A DNA stretch of 64,000 bases from Flavobacterium supellecticarium (GTDB taxonomy: Bacteria > Bacteroidota > Bacteroidia > Flavobacteriales > Flavobacteriaceae): assembly GCF_004801375.1 (NCBI RefSeq), contig NZ_SSNZ01000002.1, positions 868,001-932,000 on the forward strand, written 5' to 3'. Positions 34,392 to 43,493 of the stretch are shown one piece after another. Below the pieces are notes generated by a model. That model was given only the letters and a program-made list of their open reading frames with translations, had not been told where the DNA came from and searched no databases. Position 1 is the first letter of the stretch. The number at the start of each line of letters is the position of its first letter. The position numbers were made by a program, and so were the translations under genes.

Positions 34392-36020
34392 TTAAACCTG
34401 GATTACGCCAAGATTAAACGGTTTTTCGATAGGAGCGTGGTTGGCAGCTTCGATTCCCATGGAGATCCATTTACGGGTATCCAACGGATCGATAATGGCA
34501 TCGGTCCAAAGTCGTGAAGCGGCATAATAAGGCGACACCTGCGCATCGTAACGCGCTTTGATTTTATCGAACATTTCGGCTTCTTTTTCCGGAGTCAGTT
34601 CTTCTCCTTTTGCTTTTAACGAAGACGCTTCAATTTGTAATAAAACTTTAGCAGCCTGTGCGCCACCCATAACGGCTAGTTCGGCACTTGGCCAGGCGAA
34701 GATCAATCTTGGATCGTATGCCTTTCCACACATGGCATAATTTCCGGCACCATAGGAGTTTCCTACCACTACCGTAAATTTCGGTACAACAGAGTTAGAC
34801 ACGGCATTTACCATTTTGGCACCGTCTTTAATAATGCCACCGTGCTCGGATTTGGAGCCTACCATAAATCCGGTTACATCCTGAAGGAATACTAATGGGA
34901 TTTTTTTCTGATTACAGTTGGCAATAAAACGGGTTGCTTTATCGGCACTGTCGGAATAAATAACGCCGCCAAACTGCATCTCGCCTTTTTTGGTTTTAAC
35001 CACTTTACGCTGGTTGGCTACGATTCCAACAGCCCAACCGTCAATACGGGCATAGCCGGTAATAATGGTTTGTCCGTACCCGGCTTTGTATTCGTCAAAT
35101 TCCGAATTGTCTACTAAACGATTAATGATGTCCATCATATCGTATTGTTCGGAACGCGCTTTCGGCAGAATCCCGTAAATCTCGTTTTCATCCAAAGCAG
35201 GTTTCGCCGGTTTTTCACGGTTGTATCCGGCTTTTTCAAAATCACCGATCTTGCCTACAATGTTTTTAATCGTATCCAAAGCGTCTTTATCGTCTTTGGC
35301 TTTATAATCGGTCACTCCTGAAATTTCGCAGTGTGTTGTCGCACCGCCCAGCGTTTCGTTGTCAATTGTTTCGCCAATAGCGGCTTTAACGAGGTAACTT
35401 CCAGCCAGGAAAATACTTCCGGTTTTGTCAACAATCAGGGCTTCGTCACTCATAATCGGAAGATACGCACCACCGGCAACGCAACTTCCCATTACGGCAG
35501 CGATTTGGGTGATTCCCATGCTGCTCATGATGGCATTGTTGCGGAAAATACGACCAAAGTGTTCTTTGTCCGGGAAAATTTCATCCTGAAGCGGAAGGTA
35601 TACGCCGGCACTATCCACTAAATAGATAATCGGCAATTTGTTTTCCATTGCGATTTCCTGCGCTCTAAGGTTCTTTTTCGCAGTAATCGGGAACCAGGCA
35701 CCGGCTTTTACGGTCGCATCATTGGCCACCACTATACATTGTTTTCCTTTGATATATCCGATTTTTACAACCACACCACCGGAAGGACATCCACCGTGTT
35801 CTTTGTACATACCTTCGCCCACAAAAGCACCGATTTCGACACTTTTTGAGTTGTTATCCAATAAATAATCGATACGCTCACGGGCAGTCATTTTGCCTTC
35901 AGCGTGTAATTTTGCAATTCGTTTTTCGCCACCTCCGAGTTTTACTTTTGCTAAATTTTGTTTTAATTCGGAGACTAAAAGCTTGTTATGATCTTCGTTT
36001 TTGTTGAAGTTTAAGTCCAT
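34392..36020 (-). CDS. Acyl-CoA carboxylase beta subunit (methylcrotonyl-CoA type)
   Basis: The 542-residue protein is a carboxyltransferase beta subunit that transfers CO2 from biotin to an acyl-CoA. It contains the N-terminal GGGEKRIAKLHAEGKMTARERIDYLLD, then VVANDATVKAGAWFP, the acyl-CoA-binding GSCVAGGAYLP, and the C-terminal NSYGAGNYAMCGKAYDP and AVMGGAQAAKVLL. The length and the start resemble the methylcrotonyl-CoA carboxylase beta subunit of leucine breakdown more than the propionyl type, but the acyl specificity is not certain. The biotin-carrying alpha subunit gene is not in the window. It is monocistronic with a terminator. Confidence 0.9.
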   Translation of the reverse strand: MDLNFNKNEDHNKLLVSELKQNLAKVKLGGGEKRIAKLHAEGKMTARERIDYLLDNNSKSVEIGAFVGEGMYKEHGGCPSGGVVVKIGYIKGKQCIVVANDATVKAGAWFPITAKKNLRAQEIAMENKLPIIYLVDSAGVYLPLQDEIFPDKEHFGRIFRNNAIMSSMGITQIAAVMGSCVAGGAYLPIMSDEALIVDKTGSIFLAGSYLVKAAIGETIDNETLGGATTHCEISGVTDYKAKDDKDALDTIKNIVGKIGDFEKAGYNREKPAKPALDENEIYGILPKARSEQYDMMDIINRLVDNSEFDEYKAGYGQTIITGYARIDGWAVGIVANQRKVVKTKKGEMQFGGVIYSDSADKATRFIANCNQKKIPLVFLQDVTGFMVGSKSEHGGIIKDGAKMVNAVSNSVVPKFTVVVGNSYGAGNYAMCGKAYDPRLIFAWPSAELAVMGGAQAAKVLLQIEASSLKAKGEELTPEKEAEMFDKIKARYDAQVSPYYAASRLWTDAIIDPLDTRKWISMGIEAANHAPIEKPFNLGVIQV

Positions 36021-36194
36021 TATATGTTGTTTCGCTTTGAGTTTGTTTGTTGGAGCGCTAATTTACGATTTAATTACCAATAAAAAAGAGGGAGTCTGTT
36101 GAAGTTTTTGCCGGGGATTAATTAAACATGAATTGTTATTTAGTTAACGTTAGCTTAACATTACAGGGGTAATTTCGCGTCATTAAATTAACAT

Positions 36195-36842
36195 ATGATG
36201 TCATTAAACAACATTTTCCAGTTTTTAGTACCGAAAGATAAGAAATTCTTTCCTCTTTTTGAGCAGGCTTCCATTAACCTGATCCAATTGGCCGAAACCC
36301 TTCACGAAGCAGTAAATGCGCCGAAAAACGAAAGAGAAGAGTACTTCAAAAAGATTGAAGAGTTAGAAGCTAACATCGAAGAAATTACCCATAAAACAAA
36401 CCTGGAATTAAGCCGTAACTTTATCACGCCATTCGACCGTGAAGATATCCACGCTTTGATCACTGCTATCGATGATGTAGCCGATTATATGCACGGAGCA
36501 GCAAGTAGAATGCGTTTGTATCAGGTAGAAAAAATTACAAAATCGATCCGTAAATTAACGGAAATCAACTTAGAAGCGTGTCAGCATATCGGAAATGCGA
36601 TTAAGGAATTAAAAGACCTTAAAAACTTAAAAGCGATTGCCGATGCTTGTAAGAAAATCAACAAACTGGAAAGTAAAGCGGATAACGTATTCGATAAAGC
36701 TGTAGCGGATATTTTCGAAAACGAAACCGATGCTAAAAATATCATCAAATACAAAGAAGTACTATCGGCATTAGAGACTGCTTCCGACAAGTGTAAGAGT
36801 GTTGCCAATGTTTTAGAATCGGTAACGGTTAAATATTCATAA
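36195..36842 (+). CDS. DUF47 (PhoU-like) phosphate transport accessory protein
   Basis: The 215-residue helical protein is of the DUF47 / PhoU-related family, usually encoded with Pit-type phosphate transporters. Features are LFEQASINLIQLAETLHEAVN, KIEELEANIEEITHKTNLELSRNFITPFDREDIHALITAIDDVADYMHGAASRM (in segments, with the FDREDI and DDV residues typical of metal-binding PhoU folds), and a coiled C-terminus. It may regulate the transporter next door. The start is ATG 36195 or 36198. It is followed by pit after 30 bases, one operon. Confidence 0.9.
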   Translation: MMSLNNIFQFLVPKDKKFFPLFEQASINLIQLAETLHEAVNAPKNEREEYFKKIEELEANIEEITHKTNLELSRNFITPFDREDIHALITAIDDVADYMHGAASRMRLYQVEKITKSIRKLTEINLEACQHIGNAIKELKDLKNLKAIADACKKINKLESKADNVFDKAVADIFENETDAKNIIKYKEVLSALETASDKCKSVANVLESVTVKYS

Positions 36843-36872
36843 CAACAGTCATCACCCCAGAAAACAAATCGT

Positions 36873-37940
36873 ATGGATTTTACATTACTTGTCATAATCA
36901 TTGTATTAGCACTGATTTTTGATTATATCAACGGTTTTCACGATGCGGCCAACTCGATTGCGACCATCGTAGCCACAAAAGTACTGACACCATTCCAGGC
37001 AGTATTATGGGCGGCGGCCTTTAACTTTGCAGCCTATTTTATCTCCATGTACTGGATCGGTGAATTTAAGATTGGTAACACCATCGCTAAATCGGTTAAC
37101 GAAAACTTTATTACCCTTGAGGTGATTCTGGCCGGACTTATCGCGGCAATTATCTGGAACTTATTAACCTGGAAATTGGGAATTCCGTCTTCATCGTCCC
37201 ACACTTTATTGGGAGGATTTATGGGAGCAGCATTGGCACATGCCGGCGCCTTATCTGAAAACGGAGTAGACGTAATTAATTACGCCAAAGTAATACCAAC
37301 GTTCCTGTTTATTTTCTGCGCCCCGTTAATCGGTATGTTTATCGCCTATCTGATTACCATTTTAATTATGAACATCTGCCGAAAGGTCAATCCGCATAAA
37401 GCTGATAAATGGTTTAAAAAATTACAGTTAGTATCTTCGGCTCTGTTCAGTTTAGGACACGGAGGAAACGATGCCCAAAAAGTAATGGGTATTATCGGAG
37501 CTGCTGTAATCTGTTACCATATGAACATTGGTGACGTAGCCTATACTGCTTTGGATTCGAGTCACCGTTTTGCACACTTTGTGGAAGACTGGGCGTGGGT
37601 TCCTTTTGTGAGTTTCCTGGCGATCGGTTTAGGAACACTAAGCGGAGGATGGAAGATCGTTAAAACAATGGGATCTAAAATTACCAAAGTAACACCATTA
37701 GAAGGTGTAGCAGCCGAAACGGCCGGTGCGGTTACCTTATATTTAACCGAGCATATGGGCGTTCCGGTATCGACTACACACACCATTACCGGTTCGATTA
37801 TCGGGGTTGGAATTACAAAACGTATTTCAGCGGTACGATGGGGTGTAACGATTAACCTGTTATGGGCCTGGATTCTTACGATTCCGGTTTCGGCTTTAAT
37901 CGCGGGAATCATGTATTATATTTTGAAAATGTTCCTGTAA
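36873..37940 (+). CDS. Pit-type inorganic phosphate transporter
   Basis: The 355-residue inner-membrane protein is a low-affinity phosphate:cation symporter of the Pit / PiT family. The duplicated signature is NGFHDAANSIAT near residue 20 and GHGGNDAQKVMG near 192, plus GIPSSSSHTLLGG and PVSTTHTITGS, the two halves of the substrate site. About ten membrane helices are visible. It is downstream of and coupled to the DUF47 gene, and ends in a bidirectional terminator at 37957-37991. Confidence 0.93.
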   Translation: MDFTLLVIIIVLALIFDYINGFHDAANSIATIVATKVLTPFQAVLWAAAFNFAAYFISMYWIGEFKIGNTIAKSVNENFITLEVILAGLIAAIIWNLLTWKLGIPSSSSHTLLGGFMGAALAHAGALSENGVDVINYAKVIPTFLFIFCAPLIGMFIAYLITILIMNICRKVNPHKADKWFKKLQLVSSALFSLGHGGNDAQKVMGIIGAAVICYHMNIGDVAYTALDSSHRFAHFVEDWAWVPFVSFLAIGLGTLSGGWKIVKTMGSKITKVTPLEGVAAETAGAVTLYLTEHMGVPVSTTHTITGSIIGVGITKRISAVRWGVTINLLWAWILTIPVSALIAGIMYYILKMFL

Positions 37941-37956
37941 TTCTGGAAATTGAAAT

Positions 37957-37991
37957 AAAAAAAATAGCTGTCATTTGACAGCTATTTTTTT
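37957..37991. terminator. Bidirectional terminator after the Pit gene
   Basis: The stem TAGCTGTC / GACAGCTA (37965-37984), flanked by long A and T runs, sits between the plus-strand pit gene and the minus-strand gene ending at 37993. Confidence 0.88.
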
Positions 37992-37992
37992 A

Positions 37993-38412
37993 TTATTTAT
38001 CTTTTAAATATTTCATGTTGTAAACCACAATCCGGTCGTTATAATAGATATACATTTGTTTGCGGTTACCTTGTTTTTTACGGGTATAAATGGCAATCGT
38101 ACAATCGTCTCCTTCGTTGGTGACGCATTGAAAAGAAGCAATGTCGTCTGTAGGTGTTGATTTAACATCGAAATATTTAATGATTTTAAACAACTGCTCG
38201 ACATTGGAATAAACCATAATCCGGTTTTTTTGGGTATTCAGATCGATAATGATTTCCGCTTTACGGAATTCGGTATAATCGCTCCATTTTCCTTTTTTGT
38301 CTTTTTCGGCCACACTGACACCGGTTGTGACAAAACGGTAATCCTGACTGTAAAGCTGACTGCTTCCGGATAGAAACAGCAAAAAGAGTAGGGCTTTTCG
38401 AATCGTTTTCAT
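37993..38412 (-). CDS. Small exported hypothetical protein
   Basis: I do not recognise the family. The 139-residue product has a signal peptide (MKTIRKALLFLLFLSGSSQLYSQ) and then about 115 residues of beta-strand-rich sequence, including AEIIIDLNTQKNRIMVYS and QMYIYYNDRIVVYNMKY. Two cysteines (CVTNEGDDC) in the centre could form a disulfide. Similar short periplasmic proteins of unknown role are common in flavobacteria. It has no same-strand neighbours and ends against the pit terminator. Confidence 0.6.
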   Translation of the reverse strand: MKTIRKALLFLLFLSGSSQLYSQDYRFVTTGVSVAEKDKKGKWSDYTEFRKAEIIIDLNTQKNRIMVYSNVEQLFKIIKYFDVKSTPTDDIASFQCVTNEGDDCTIAIYTRKKQGNRKQMYIYYNDRIVVYNMKYLKDK

Positions 38413-38550
38413 TTTAGTACTATGCTTTAATGGGACAATAATACAAAAAAAACGTCCGGAATGCCGTATTATTTTGGTGGTTTTTTCGAAACCTTTATTT
38501 TTAAGGAAATACTAACCCTTTTGTGAACCAAAAAAATGTAAATTCGCAGC

Positions 38551-39567
38551 ATGATGAATAAAAATGAAATGGAAGCGATCCATACGTTATTGGCCTCGCC
38601 AAAAAAAATCGCGATCATTCCCCATCGAAATCCAGACGGAGACGCTATGGGGTCGACACTGGCATTATATCACACTTTTTTACAACTGGGGCATAAGGCG
38701 GTTGTCGTAGCGCCCAATGAGTTTCCGGATTTTTTAAACTGGCTTCCGGGAGCCGACACGGTTCGGGTTTTTGAAACCCAGAAAAAAACCTGTGAAACGC
38801 TGATCAATGAGGCGGATATTGTTTTTACATTAGATTTTAACGCGTTGCACCGCACTGGTGAGCAGATGGAAAATTTCCTGAAAACATTGACAGAAAAATT
38901 ATTCATCATGATCGATCACCATCAGTTGCCGGATACGTATGCCAAATATACGTTTTCCGATACGGGTTACGGTTCTACCTGTGAAATGGTGTATACGTTT
39001 TTAACCGGATTGGGATATGCCGATTTGATCAATAAAACGGTGGCAACCTGTATTTATACTGGAATTGTAACCGATTCGGGTTCATTCCGTTTTCCGCTTA
39101 CAACCAGTACGACGCATCGTGTCGTAGCCGATCTGATCGACCGTGGTGTGGAAAACAGTAAAATACATAACCTGCTGTTTGATACAAGCTCCTATAACCG
39201 TTTGCAGTTGTTAGGGCGCGGTTTGCAAAATCTGAAACTGTTACCGGAATACAAAACGTCTTATATTACCTTAAGTCAGGACGAATTGGATCAGTTTCAT
39301 TATGAAAAAGGTGATACCGAAGGCATTGTCAACTACGGACTATCGATTAAAGGTATTGATTTTACGGCTATTTTTATCGAAAACAAAGAAGAAGGTATTG
39401 TGAAAATATCGTTCCGTTCGCAAGGCGGTTTCGATGTAAACCAATTTGCACGCGAACATTTCAATGGCGGCGGACATATCAATGCGGCGGGCGGAAAATC
39501 CTTTTTACCATTAGACGAAACGATACAACAATTTATTGCTATTTTAGCGTCTGAAAAGACAACATAA
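38551..39567 (+). CDS. DHH/DHHA1 phosphoesterase (NrnA-like)
   Basis: The 338-residue protein is of the NrnA-type bifunctional oligoribonuclease / pAp phosphatase family, which degrades very short RNAs and pAp. Its DHH motifs are HRNPDGDAMGS near residue 30, DFNALHRTG near 95, MIDHHQLPD near 125 and TDSGSFRFP near 175. The C-terminal DHHA1 domain ends in FNGGGHINAAGGKSF with the substrate-binding GGGH. Two Mn ions are held by the DHH aspartates and histidines in the family. The start is ATG 38551 or 38554. The gldI gene follows after 3 bases, so they are an operon, as in other flavobacteria. Confidence 0.93.
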   Translation: MMNKNEMEAIHTLLASPKKIAIIPHRNPDGDAMGSTLALYHTFLQLGHKAVVVAPNEFPDFLNWLPGADTVRVFETQKKTCETLINEADIVFTLDFNALHRTGEQMENFLKTLTEKLFIMIDHHQLPDTYAKYTFSDTGYGSTCEMVYTFLTGLGYADLINKTVATCIYTGIVTDSGSFRFPLTTSTTHRVVADLIDRGVENSKIHNLLFDTSSYNRLQLLGRGLQNLKLLPEYKTSYITLSQDELDQFHYEKGDTEGIVNYGLSIKGIDFTAIFIENKEEGIVKISFRSQGGFDVNQFAREHFNGGGHINAAGGKSFLPLDETIQQFIAILASEKTT

Positions 39568-39570
39568 GTT

Positions 39571-40179
39571 ATGAAAAGAATCTATTTCTTAGTGCTGGCC
39601 GTTTTGGGATTTGCTTTTACAAGCTGCTCTCAGCAACAGGCACGGCAGCCGATTTCGCATAGTTCGGGAACTTTTATCAAAGAATCGATCAAGCGAAATA
39701 AAAAACTGATCGCTAATGAAGAATCGCTTATTGAGGCGGTGATCAGTAAAGATACCGCAAAGGCCTATGTTGCTTCCGCCAAGGGATACTGGTATCGTTA
39801 TGATATCAAAAATGATACAGAAACCCTGACGCCTAAAAAAGGCGATATCGCTTATTTCGATTATAACATCAGCGATCTGGACGGTAAACTGATTTATTCG
39901 GAAGCCGATTTAAAATCGCAGGTATACCATGTGGACAAACAAAACATCATGATGGGACTTCGCGATGGTATCAAACTGATGAAAAAAGGAGAGAAGGTAA
40001 CCTTTTTATTTCCGTCACATATGGCCTATGGTTATCACGGAGATAATGATAAAATCGGAACCAATCAACCGTTAATTTGTACGGTTACGTTAACCGATTT
40101 AAAACCGGGTGCTTCCGAAAAAAGTAAACCGGCTCCGAAAACCGAAACTGAAAACACAAAAAACCAACCCGAAAACTAG
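39571..40179 (+). CDS. gldI: Gliding motility lipoprotein GldI, FKBP-type peptidyl-prolyl isomerase
   Basis: GldI is an outer-envelope lipoprotein with an FKBP-type prolyl isomerase domain, needed for gliding motility in Flavobacterium and probably for folding parts of the type IX secretion and gliding machinery. The lipoprotein signal is [20 protein letters not shown]. The FKBP domain (about 85-190) contains [17 protein letters not shown], then [32 protein letters not shown], whose last strand-loop is typical of FKBPs. The C-terminal tail is lysine- and glutamate-rich. It lies between the NrnA-like gene and the dual-domain isomerase gene, and the presence of gldI supports a gliding flavobacterium. 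Confidence 0.92.
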   Translation: MKRIYFLVLAVLGFAFTSCSQQQARQPISHSSGTFIKESIKRNKKLIANEESLIEAVISKDTAKAYVASAKGYWYRYDIKNDTETLTPKKGDIAYFDYNISDLDGKLIYSEADLKSQVYHVDKQNIMMGLRDGIKLMKKGEKVTFLFPSHMAYGYHGDNDKIGTNQPLICTVTLTDLKPGASEKSKPAPKTETENTKNQPEN

Positions 40180-40199
40180 TAATAATTATCAATTTAAAA

Positions 40200-41300
40200 A
40201 TGAAATCAATGACAAGTTTATTTTTAGGCCTTGTTGCATTATTCAGCTCTTGTACGTCATCTTACGATAAGTTAGGCGATGGGCTTTATGCCGATATCGA
40301 GACGAATAAAGGTAACATAATCGTTAAATTAGAATACCAGAAAACGCCGGTTACCGTAGCGAATTTTGTATCGTTAGCCGAAGGTAAAAACCCTTTTGTA
40401 AAAGATAAATTCAAAGGGAAACCGTTTTATAATGACGTTAAATTTCACCGAGTGATCAAAGATTTTATGATTCAGGGTGGCGATCCGGACGGAAATGGAG
40501 AAGGCGGACCAGGTTATAAATTTAAAGATGAAATCGCACCAGAATTAAAACATTCCAAAGCGGGAATCTTATCAATGGCCAATGCCGGACCGGGAACAAA
40601 CGGAAGTCAGTTTTTTATCACCCACAAAGCAACGCCATGGTTGGACGGAAAACACAGTGTTTTTGGAGAAGTGGTTCAAGGTATGGATATCGTGAATAAA
40701 ATCGAGCAAAACGATGTAATCAAAAAAATCACGATCATCCGCATTGGAAAAGACGCTAAGAAATTCGACGCCCCAAAAGTATTCAAAGGGTATTACGATA
40801 CGGAATCGGTAGCACAAAAGAAATTGGCTGAAGGATTGAGTAAAATTAAAACGGAAAAAGTAGCGGCATTTGCAGCAGCAAAAACAGGAGCTACTAAAAC
40901 ACAATCCGGATTGGAATATGCAATCGTTAAAAAAGGAAGCGGTAAAAAACCAGCTGCCGGAACTCAGGTATATGTACATTATGCAGGTTATTTCGAAAAC
41001 GGAGATTTGTTTGATACCAGCTACGAAGATGTTGCAAAAGCTTTTGGAAAACTGGATGCGAACAGAGCCGCTGCGAATCAGTATATGCCATTCCCATTCC
41101 CATATGGAAATAAAGAAGGTTTAATCCCGGGCTTTATCGAAGGATTGGAGAACATGTCTTTCGGTGATAAAGCGATCCTTTTTATCCCGTCGCATTTAGC
41201 TTACGGAGAAAGAGGTTATGCGATTATCCCGCCAAATACCAATTTGATTTTCGAAATCGAAATGTTAGAAACGCCACCGGCGCCAAAAGCAAAACAATAA
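40200..41300 (+). CDS. Dual-domain peptidyl-prolyl isomerase lipoprotein, cyclophilin plus FKBP
   Basis: The 366-residue protein has both kinds of prolyl isomerase domain in one chain. The N-terminal lipobox is in LVALFSSC. Residues about 30-190 are a cyclophilin ([27 protein letters not shown], and [19 protein letters not shown]). Residues about 230-360 are an FKBP ([57 protein letters not shown], and LIFEIEMLE). As a lipoprotein next to GldI it probably assists folding of secreted or outer-membrane proteins. The order is DHH, gldI, then this gene, with about 20-base gaps, and the run is closed by a terminator at 41307-41333. Confidence 0.92.
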   Translation: MKSMTSLFLGLVALFSSCTSSYDKLGDGLYADIETNKGNIIVKLEYQKTPVTVANFVSLAEGKNPFVKDKFKGKPFYNDVKFHRVIKDFMIQGGDPDGNGEGGPGYKFKDEIAPELKHSKAGILSMANAGPGTNGSQFFITHKATPWLDGKHSVFGEVVQGMDIVNKIEQNDVIKKITIIRIGKDAKKFDAPKVFKGYYDTESVAQKKLAEGLSKIKTEKVAAFAAAKTGATKTQSGLEYAIVKKGSGKKPAAGTQVYVHYAGYFENGDLFDTSYEDVAKAFGKLDANRAAANQYMPFPFPYGNKEGLIPGFIEGLENMSFGDKAILFIPSHLAYGERGYAIIPPNTNLIFEIEMLETPPAPKAKQ

Positions 41301-41306
41301 TAGAAG

Positions 41307-41333
41307 AAAAGTCCCGAGTTTATCGGGACTTTT
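41307..41333 (+). terminator. Terminator of the gldI operon
   Basis: The stem AAAAGTCCCGA / TCGGGACTTTT with loop GTTTA follows the isomerase stop by a few bases and lies before the end of creD on the other strand. Confidence 0.85.
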
Positions 41334-41342
41334 TTTATGCGA

Positions 41343-42671
41343 TTAATTGCTATTCCAGTCGATTTTTCGCGAAAGATACATCACAAGTCCTAGGATGATA
41401 AACAAACCGATGCTGCCTACTAACAGCGCGTAATTCTCCATTTGAATGATAATGTAGATAAACAAATACAAAGCCGATAGCGACGTACCGATAAGTAAAG
41501 GGAATTTAGGATTCTTGAGAATGGAAAAGGAATACAGACTGATCATTAAAACAACAGCGAGACCGGAAAGAATATAGGCCAGACGGAAACTACTGTGTTC
41601 GGTTATTGCGATAAGCAACGTATAGAACAAGACCAGCGCAATACCGATCATGAAATACTGGAAAATATGAATGCGGATTTTACTGATGGACTGAATCAGG
41701 AAAAACGTCAGGAACGTAAGGCCGATCACGAGGAAGCCGTATTTGGATACGCGTTCATTTTTTTGATACTCGTCAACGGGTATAATAAAATTAACCCCAA
41801 AGGCATATTTGCTCAGATCCGGTAGAGTATTAAAATAGTGCTGCGAAAACGCTCTATTGATATGCAGTACTTTCCATTTGGCCTGAAAACCATCGTCTGA
41901 AATCACTTTTGTTTTATCGTTCGGAAGGAAATTTCCGGTAAAGCCCGGGCTATGCCAGTTTGATTTCATACTCATTTCCGTTGTTTTTCCTATCGGAACC
42001 ATTTTGATTAGCTGACTACCATCATATTTGATTTTAAAATCAAAAGAAGCTGGAAAAGTTGCGCCTGCCATATTGATAGGGGCGGTTTCCAGTGCTTCAA
42101 AACCGGAATTACTATTGTAGATCGGTTCGAAGGTGTATGGTTTGCCTCCAAATGTAATATCGACTTGATCTTTAATACTCTTCAGATTGGTGGTTTGAAT
42201 CAAAATAGTCGCTTTGTCCCAATGTATATTTCCTGCCGGAATATTCTGTATATCAAAATCAGGTTGTACATACGAACCTTTAAAATTCATTTGAGCCGTA
42301 AAGACCGTGGCATTATAAATATTCCGGTTTAATGGTTTGGTTTCGACCGTCGTCTGATTTTCCAGTTTTTCCGGGAACAGATAGGCATATTTAAAGGTGT
42401 TGCTATTGGTTTCGGTATACGGAACTTTTAAAATGGGACCGTAAAAATAGACGCTGCTTCCCCATTTTTCGCTTACTTCTTTGATCACTTCATTTTTCCG
42501 TTGGGAACGTTCCGAAATCAAATCTTTGACAAATTGTAGCGGTATTAACAGGAACAGTGTCAGAAAGCCAATCATGATCATTTTGACTGTTGGCGTCTGG
42601 AAAAAAGGAATTGTGATTTTTGGGATGTTTACTTCCGGTCTGGAAGTGTCTTTTTCTGATTGATGGTCCAT
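41343..42671 (-). CDS. creD: Inner-membrane protein CreD
   Basis: The 442-residue protein is of the CreD family of inner-membrane proteins, named for resistance to colicin and linked to beta-lactam or envelope stress responses. It has an N-terminal helix (MIGFLTLFLLIPLQFV), a large periplasmic part (about 55-310, with VYFYGPILKVPYTE), and five or six C-terminal helices (about 315-435). It is the last gene of the minus-strand cluster from the membrane protein at 44102, the regulator and the Coq4-like gene. No CreBC two-component system is nearby; the winged-helix regulator could take that role. The gap to the Coq4-like gene is 17 bases. Confidence 0.9.
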   Translation of the reverse strand: MDHQSEKDTSRPEVNIPKITIPFFQTPTVKMIMIGFLTLFLLIPLQFVKDLISERSQRKNEVIKEVSEKWGSSVYFYGPILKVPYTETNSNTFKYAYLFPEKLENQTTVETKPLNRNIYNATVFTAQMNFKGSYVQPDFDIQNIPAGNIHWDKATILIQTTNLKSIKDQVDITFGGKPYTFEPIYNSNSGFEALETAPINMAGATFPASFDFKIKYDGSQLIKMVPIGKTTEMSMKSNWHSPGFTGNFLPNDKTKVISDDGFQAKWKVLHINRAFSQHYFNTLPDLSKYAFGVNFIIPVDEYQKNERVSKYGFLVIGLTFLTFFLIQSISKIRIHIFQYFMIGIALVLFYTLLIAITEHSSFRLAYILSGLAVVLMISLYSFSILKNPKFPLLIGTSLSALYLFIYIIIQMENYALLVGSIGLFIILGLVMYLSRKIDWNSN

Positions 42672-42688
42672 ATTGATTTGATTTAAGG

Positions 42689-43144
42689 TTATTGAATTTT
42701 AAAAGTTTTTCGAATGTTTTCGGTCGGTTGTAACAAGAGTTTGGAATAGTCGAGGTAATAAAAGGCTAAGGCTCTGCGTCCTCGTTTGTAATACGAGTGG
42801 AAGAATGATATTTCGAAAGGGTAAAAAAGTGTTCCGATCAGGACGACCATAAACAGATAGGCACTTCTTTTCCCGTTGCCGAGTAGGTAGCATTGCATGG
42901 CGATTTCTTCTTTCACCGACGTTCCGATTCCAGTGAGAATATGCATGACATCATGATCTTCCAGTTTGGGTTCCATTGTAAAATGGTTTACGGTTAAAAA
43001 TATGCCAAGGTCGTTTCCTAACGTTTTTTCCGGATAGGTGAGTAGTTCCTCTTTGGTTACGCTCCATGGGGCATTCTTTTTTAAAAAGTGCTGATACGAT
43101 ACTTTGGAAAGCCTGTAAAACAGTTCGAATAATTTGTATTTCAT
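42689..43144 (-). CDS. Coq4-like protein
   Basis: The product, about 151 residues from ATG 43144, has the Coq4 signature: HDVMHILTGIGTSVKEE is the pattern HD-x2-H-x11-E, which holds a metal in the eukaryotic ubiquinone-synthesis protein COQ4. The rest also fits, with SYQHFLKKNAPW in the N-part and helical segments to the end (RRALAFYYLDYSKLLLQP). The upstream ATG 43168 would lie inside the promoter-like element, so I prefer 43144. Bacteroidota use menaquinone and no other Coq genes are present, so the role must be different or broader. It lies in the creD cluster just after the regulator gene. Confidence 0.72.
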   Translation of the reverse strand: MKYKLFELFYRLSKVSYQHFLKKNAPWSVTKEELLTYPEKTLGNDLGIFLTVNHFTMEPKLEDHDVMHILTGIGTSVKEEIAMQCYLLGNGKRSAYLFMVVLIGTLFYPFEISFFHSYYKRGRRALAFYYLDYSKLLLQPTENIRKTFKIQ

Positions 43145-43173
43145 ATTTAAAAGTACTTTGAATTTCAAAGTTA
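43145..43173 (-). promoter_or_regulatory. Operator-like inverted repeat over the -7 box of the Coq4-like gene
   Basis: The arms ACTTTG (43155-43160) and CAAAGT (43166-43171) have a 5-base spacer. On the minus strand the distal arm forms the -7 box TAACTTTG (43173-43166). The same 18-base flank ATTTAAAAGTACTTTGAA occurs at 44101-44118. It probably binds the cluster's regulator. Confidence 0.5.
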
Positions 43174-43191
43174 AAAGGTAAAAAAATAGTG

Positions 43192-43488
43192 CTAGTGTTT
43201 TTGGATTAGTTTTTCAAGCGCGTCAATATGCTCCTGAAAGGCTTTGCGACCTTCCTGAGTTGCGTTATAACGGGTATTGGGTTTTTTTCCGATAAATTGT
43301 TTCTCGATAGCGATATAGTTTTCACTTTCAAGTGCTTTGGCATGGCTGGCCAGATTGCCGTCGGTCACGCCCAAAAGCTCTTTAAGCGTCGTAAAGTCGG
43401 CATACTCGTTGACCATCAGTATGGACATAATGCCCAGACGGATCCGATGGTCAAATGCTTTATTGATATTTTCGATCAGACTTTTCAA
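43192..43488 (-). CDS. Winged-helix transcriptional regulator
   Basis: The 98-residue protein is a single winged-helix domain of the MarR/ArsR-like HTH_27 type. It opens FDHRIRLGIMSILMVNEYADFTTLKELLGV, with the recognition helix in TDGNLASHAKALE, and then the wing EKQFIGKKPNTRYNATQEG. Such small regulators are usually dimeric repressors. It lies between the membrane protein gene (5-base gap) and the Coq4-like gene, and two copies of one inverted repeat stand just before the start codons of those two genes. This makes it the natural candidate for binding them and controlling the cluster including creD. Its signal is unknown. Confidence 0.88.
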   Translation of the reverse strand: MKSLIENINKAFDHRIRLGIMSILMVNEYADFTTLKELLGVTDGNLASHAKALESENYIAIEKQFIGKKPNTRYNATQEGRKAFQEHIDALEKLIQKH

Positions 43489-43493
43489 AACAA

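Noticed and set aside
34392-36020. Complete leucine-degradation operon with the carboxylase beta subunit
   Set aside because: No alpha subunit, isovaleryl-CoA dehydrogenase or other leucine-breakdown gene is next to it, so the acyl specificity stays open.
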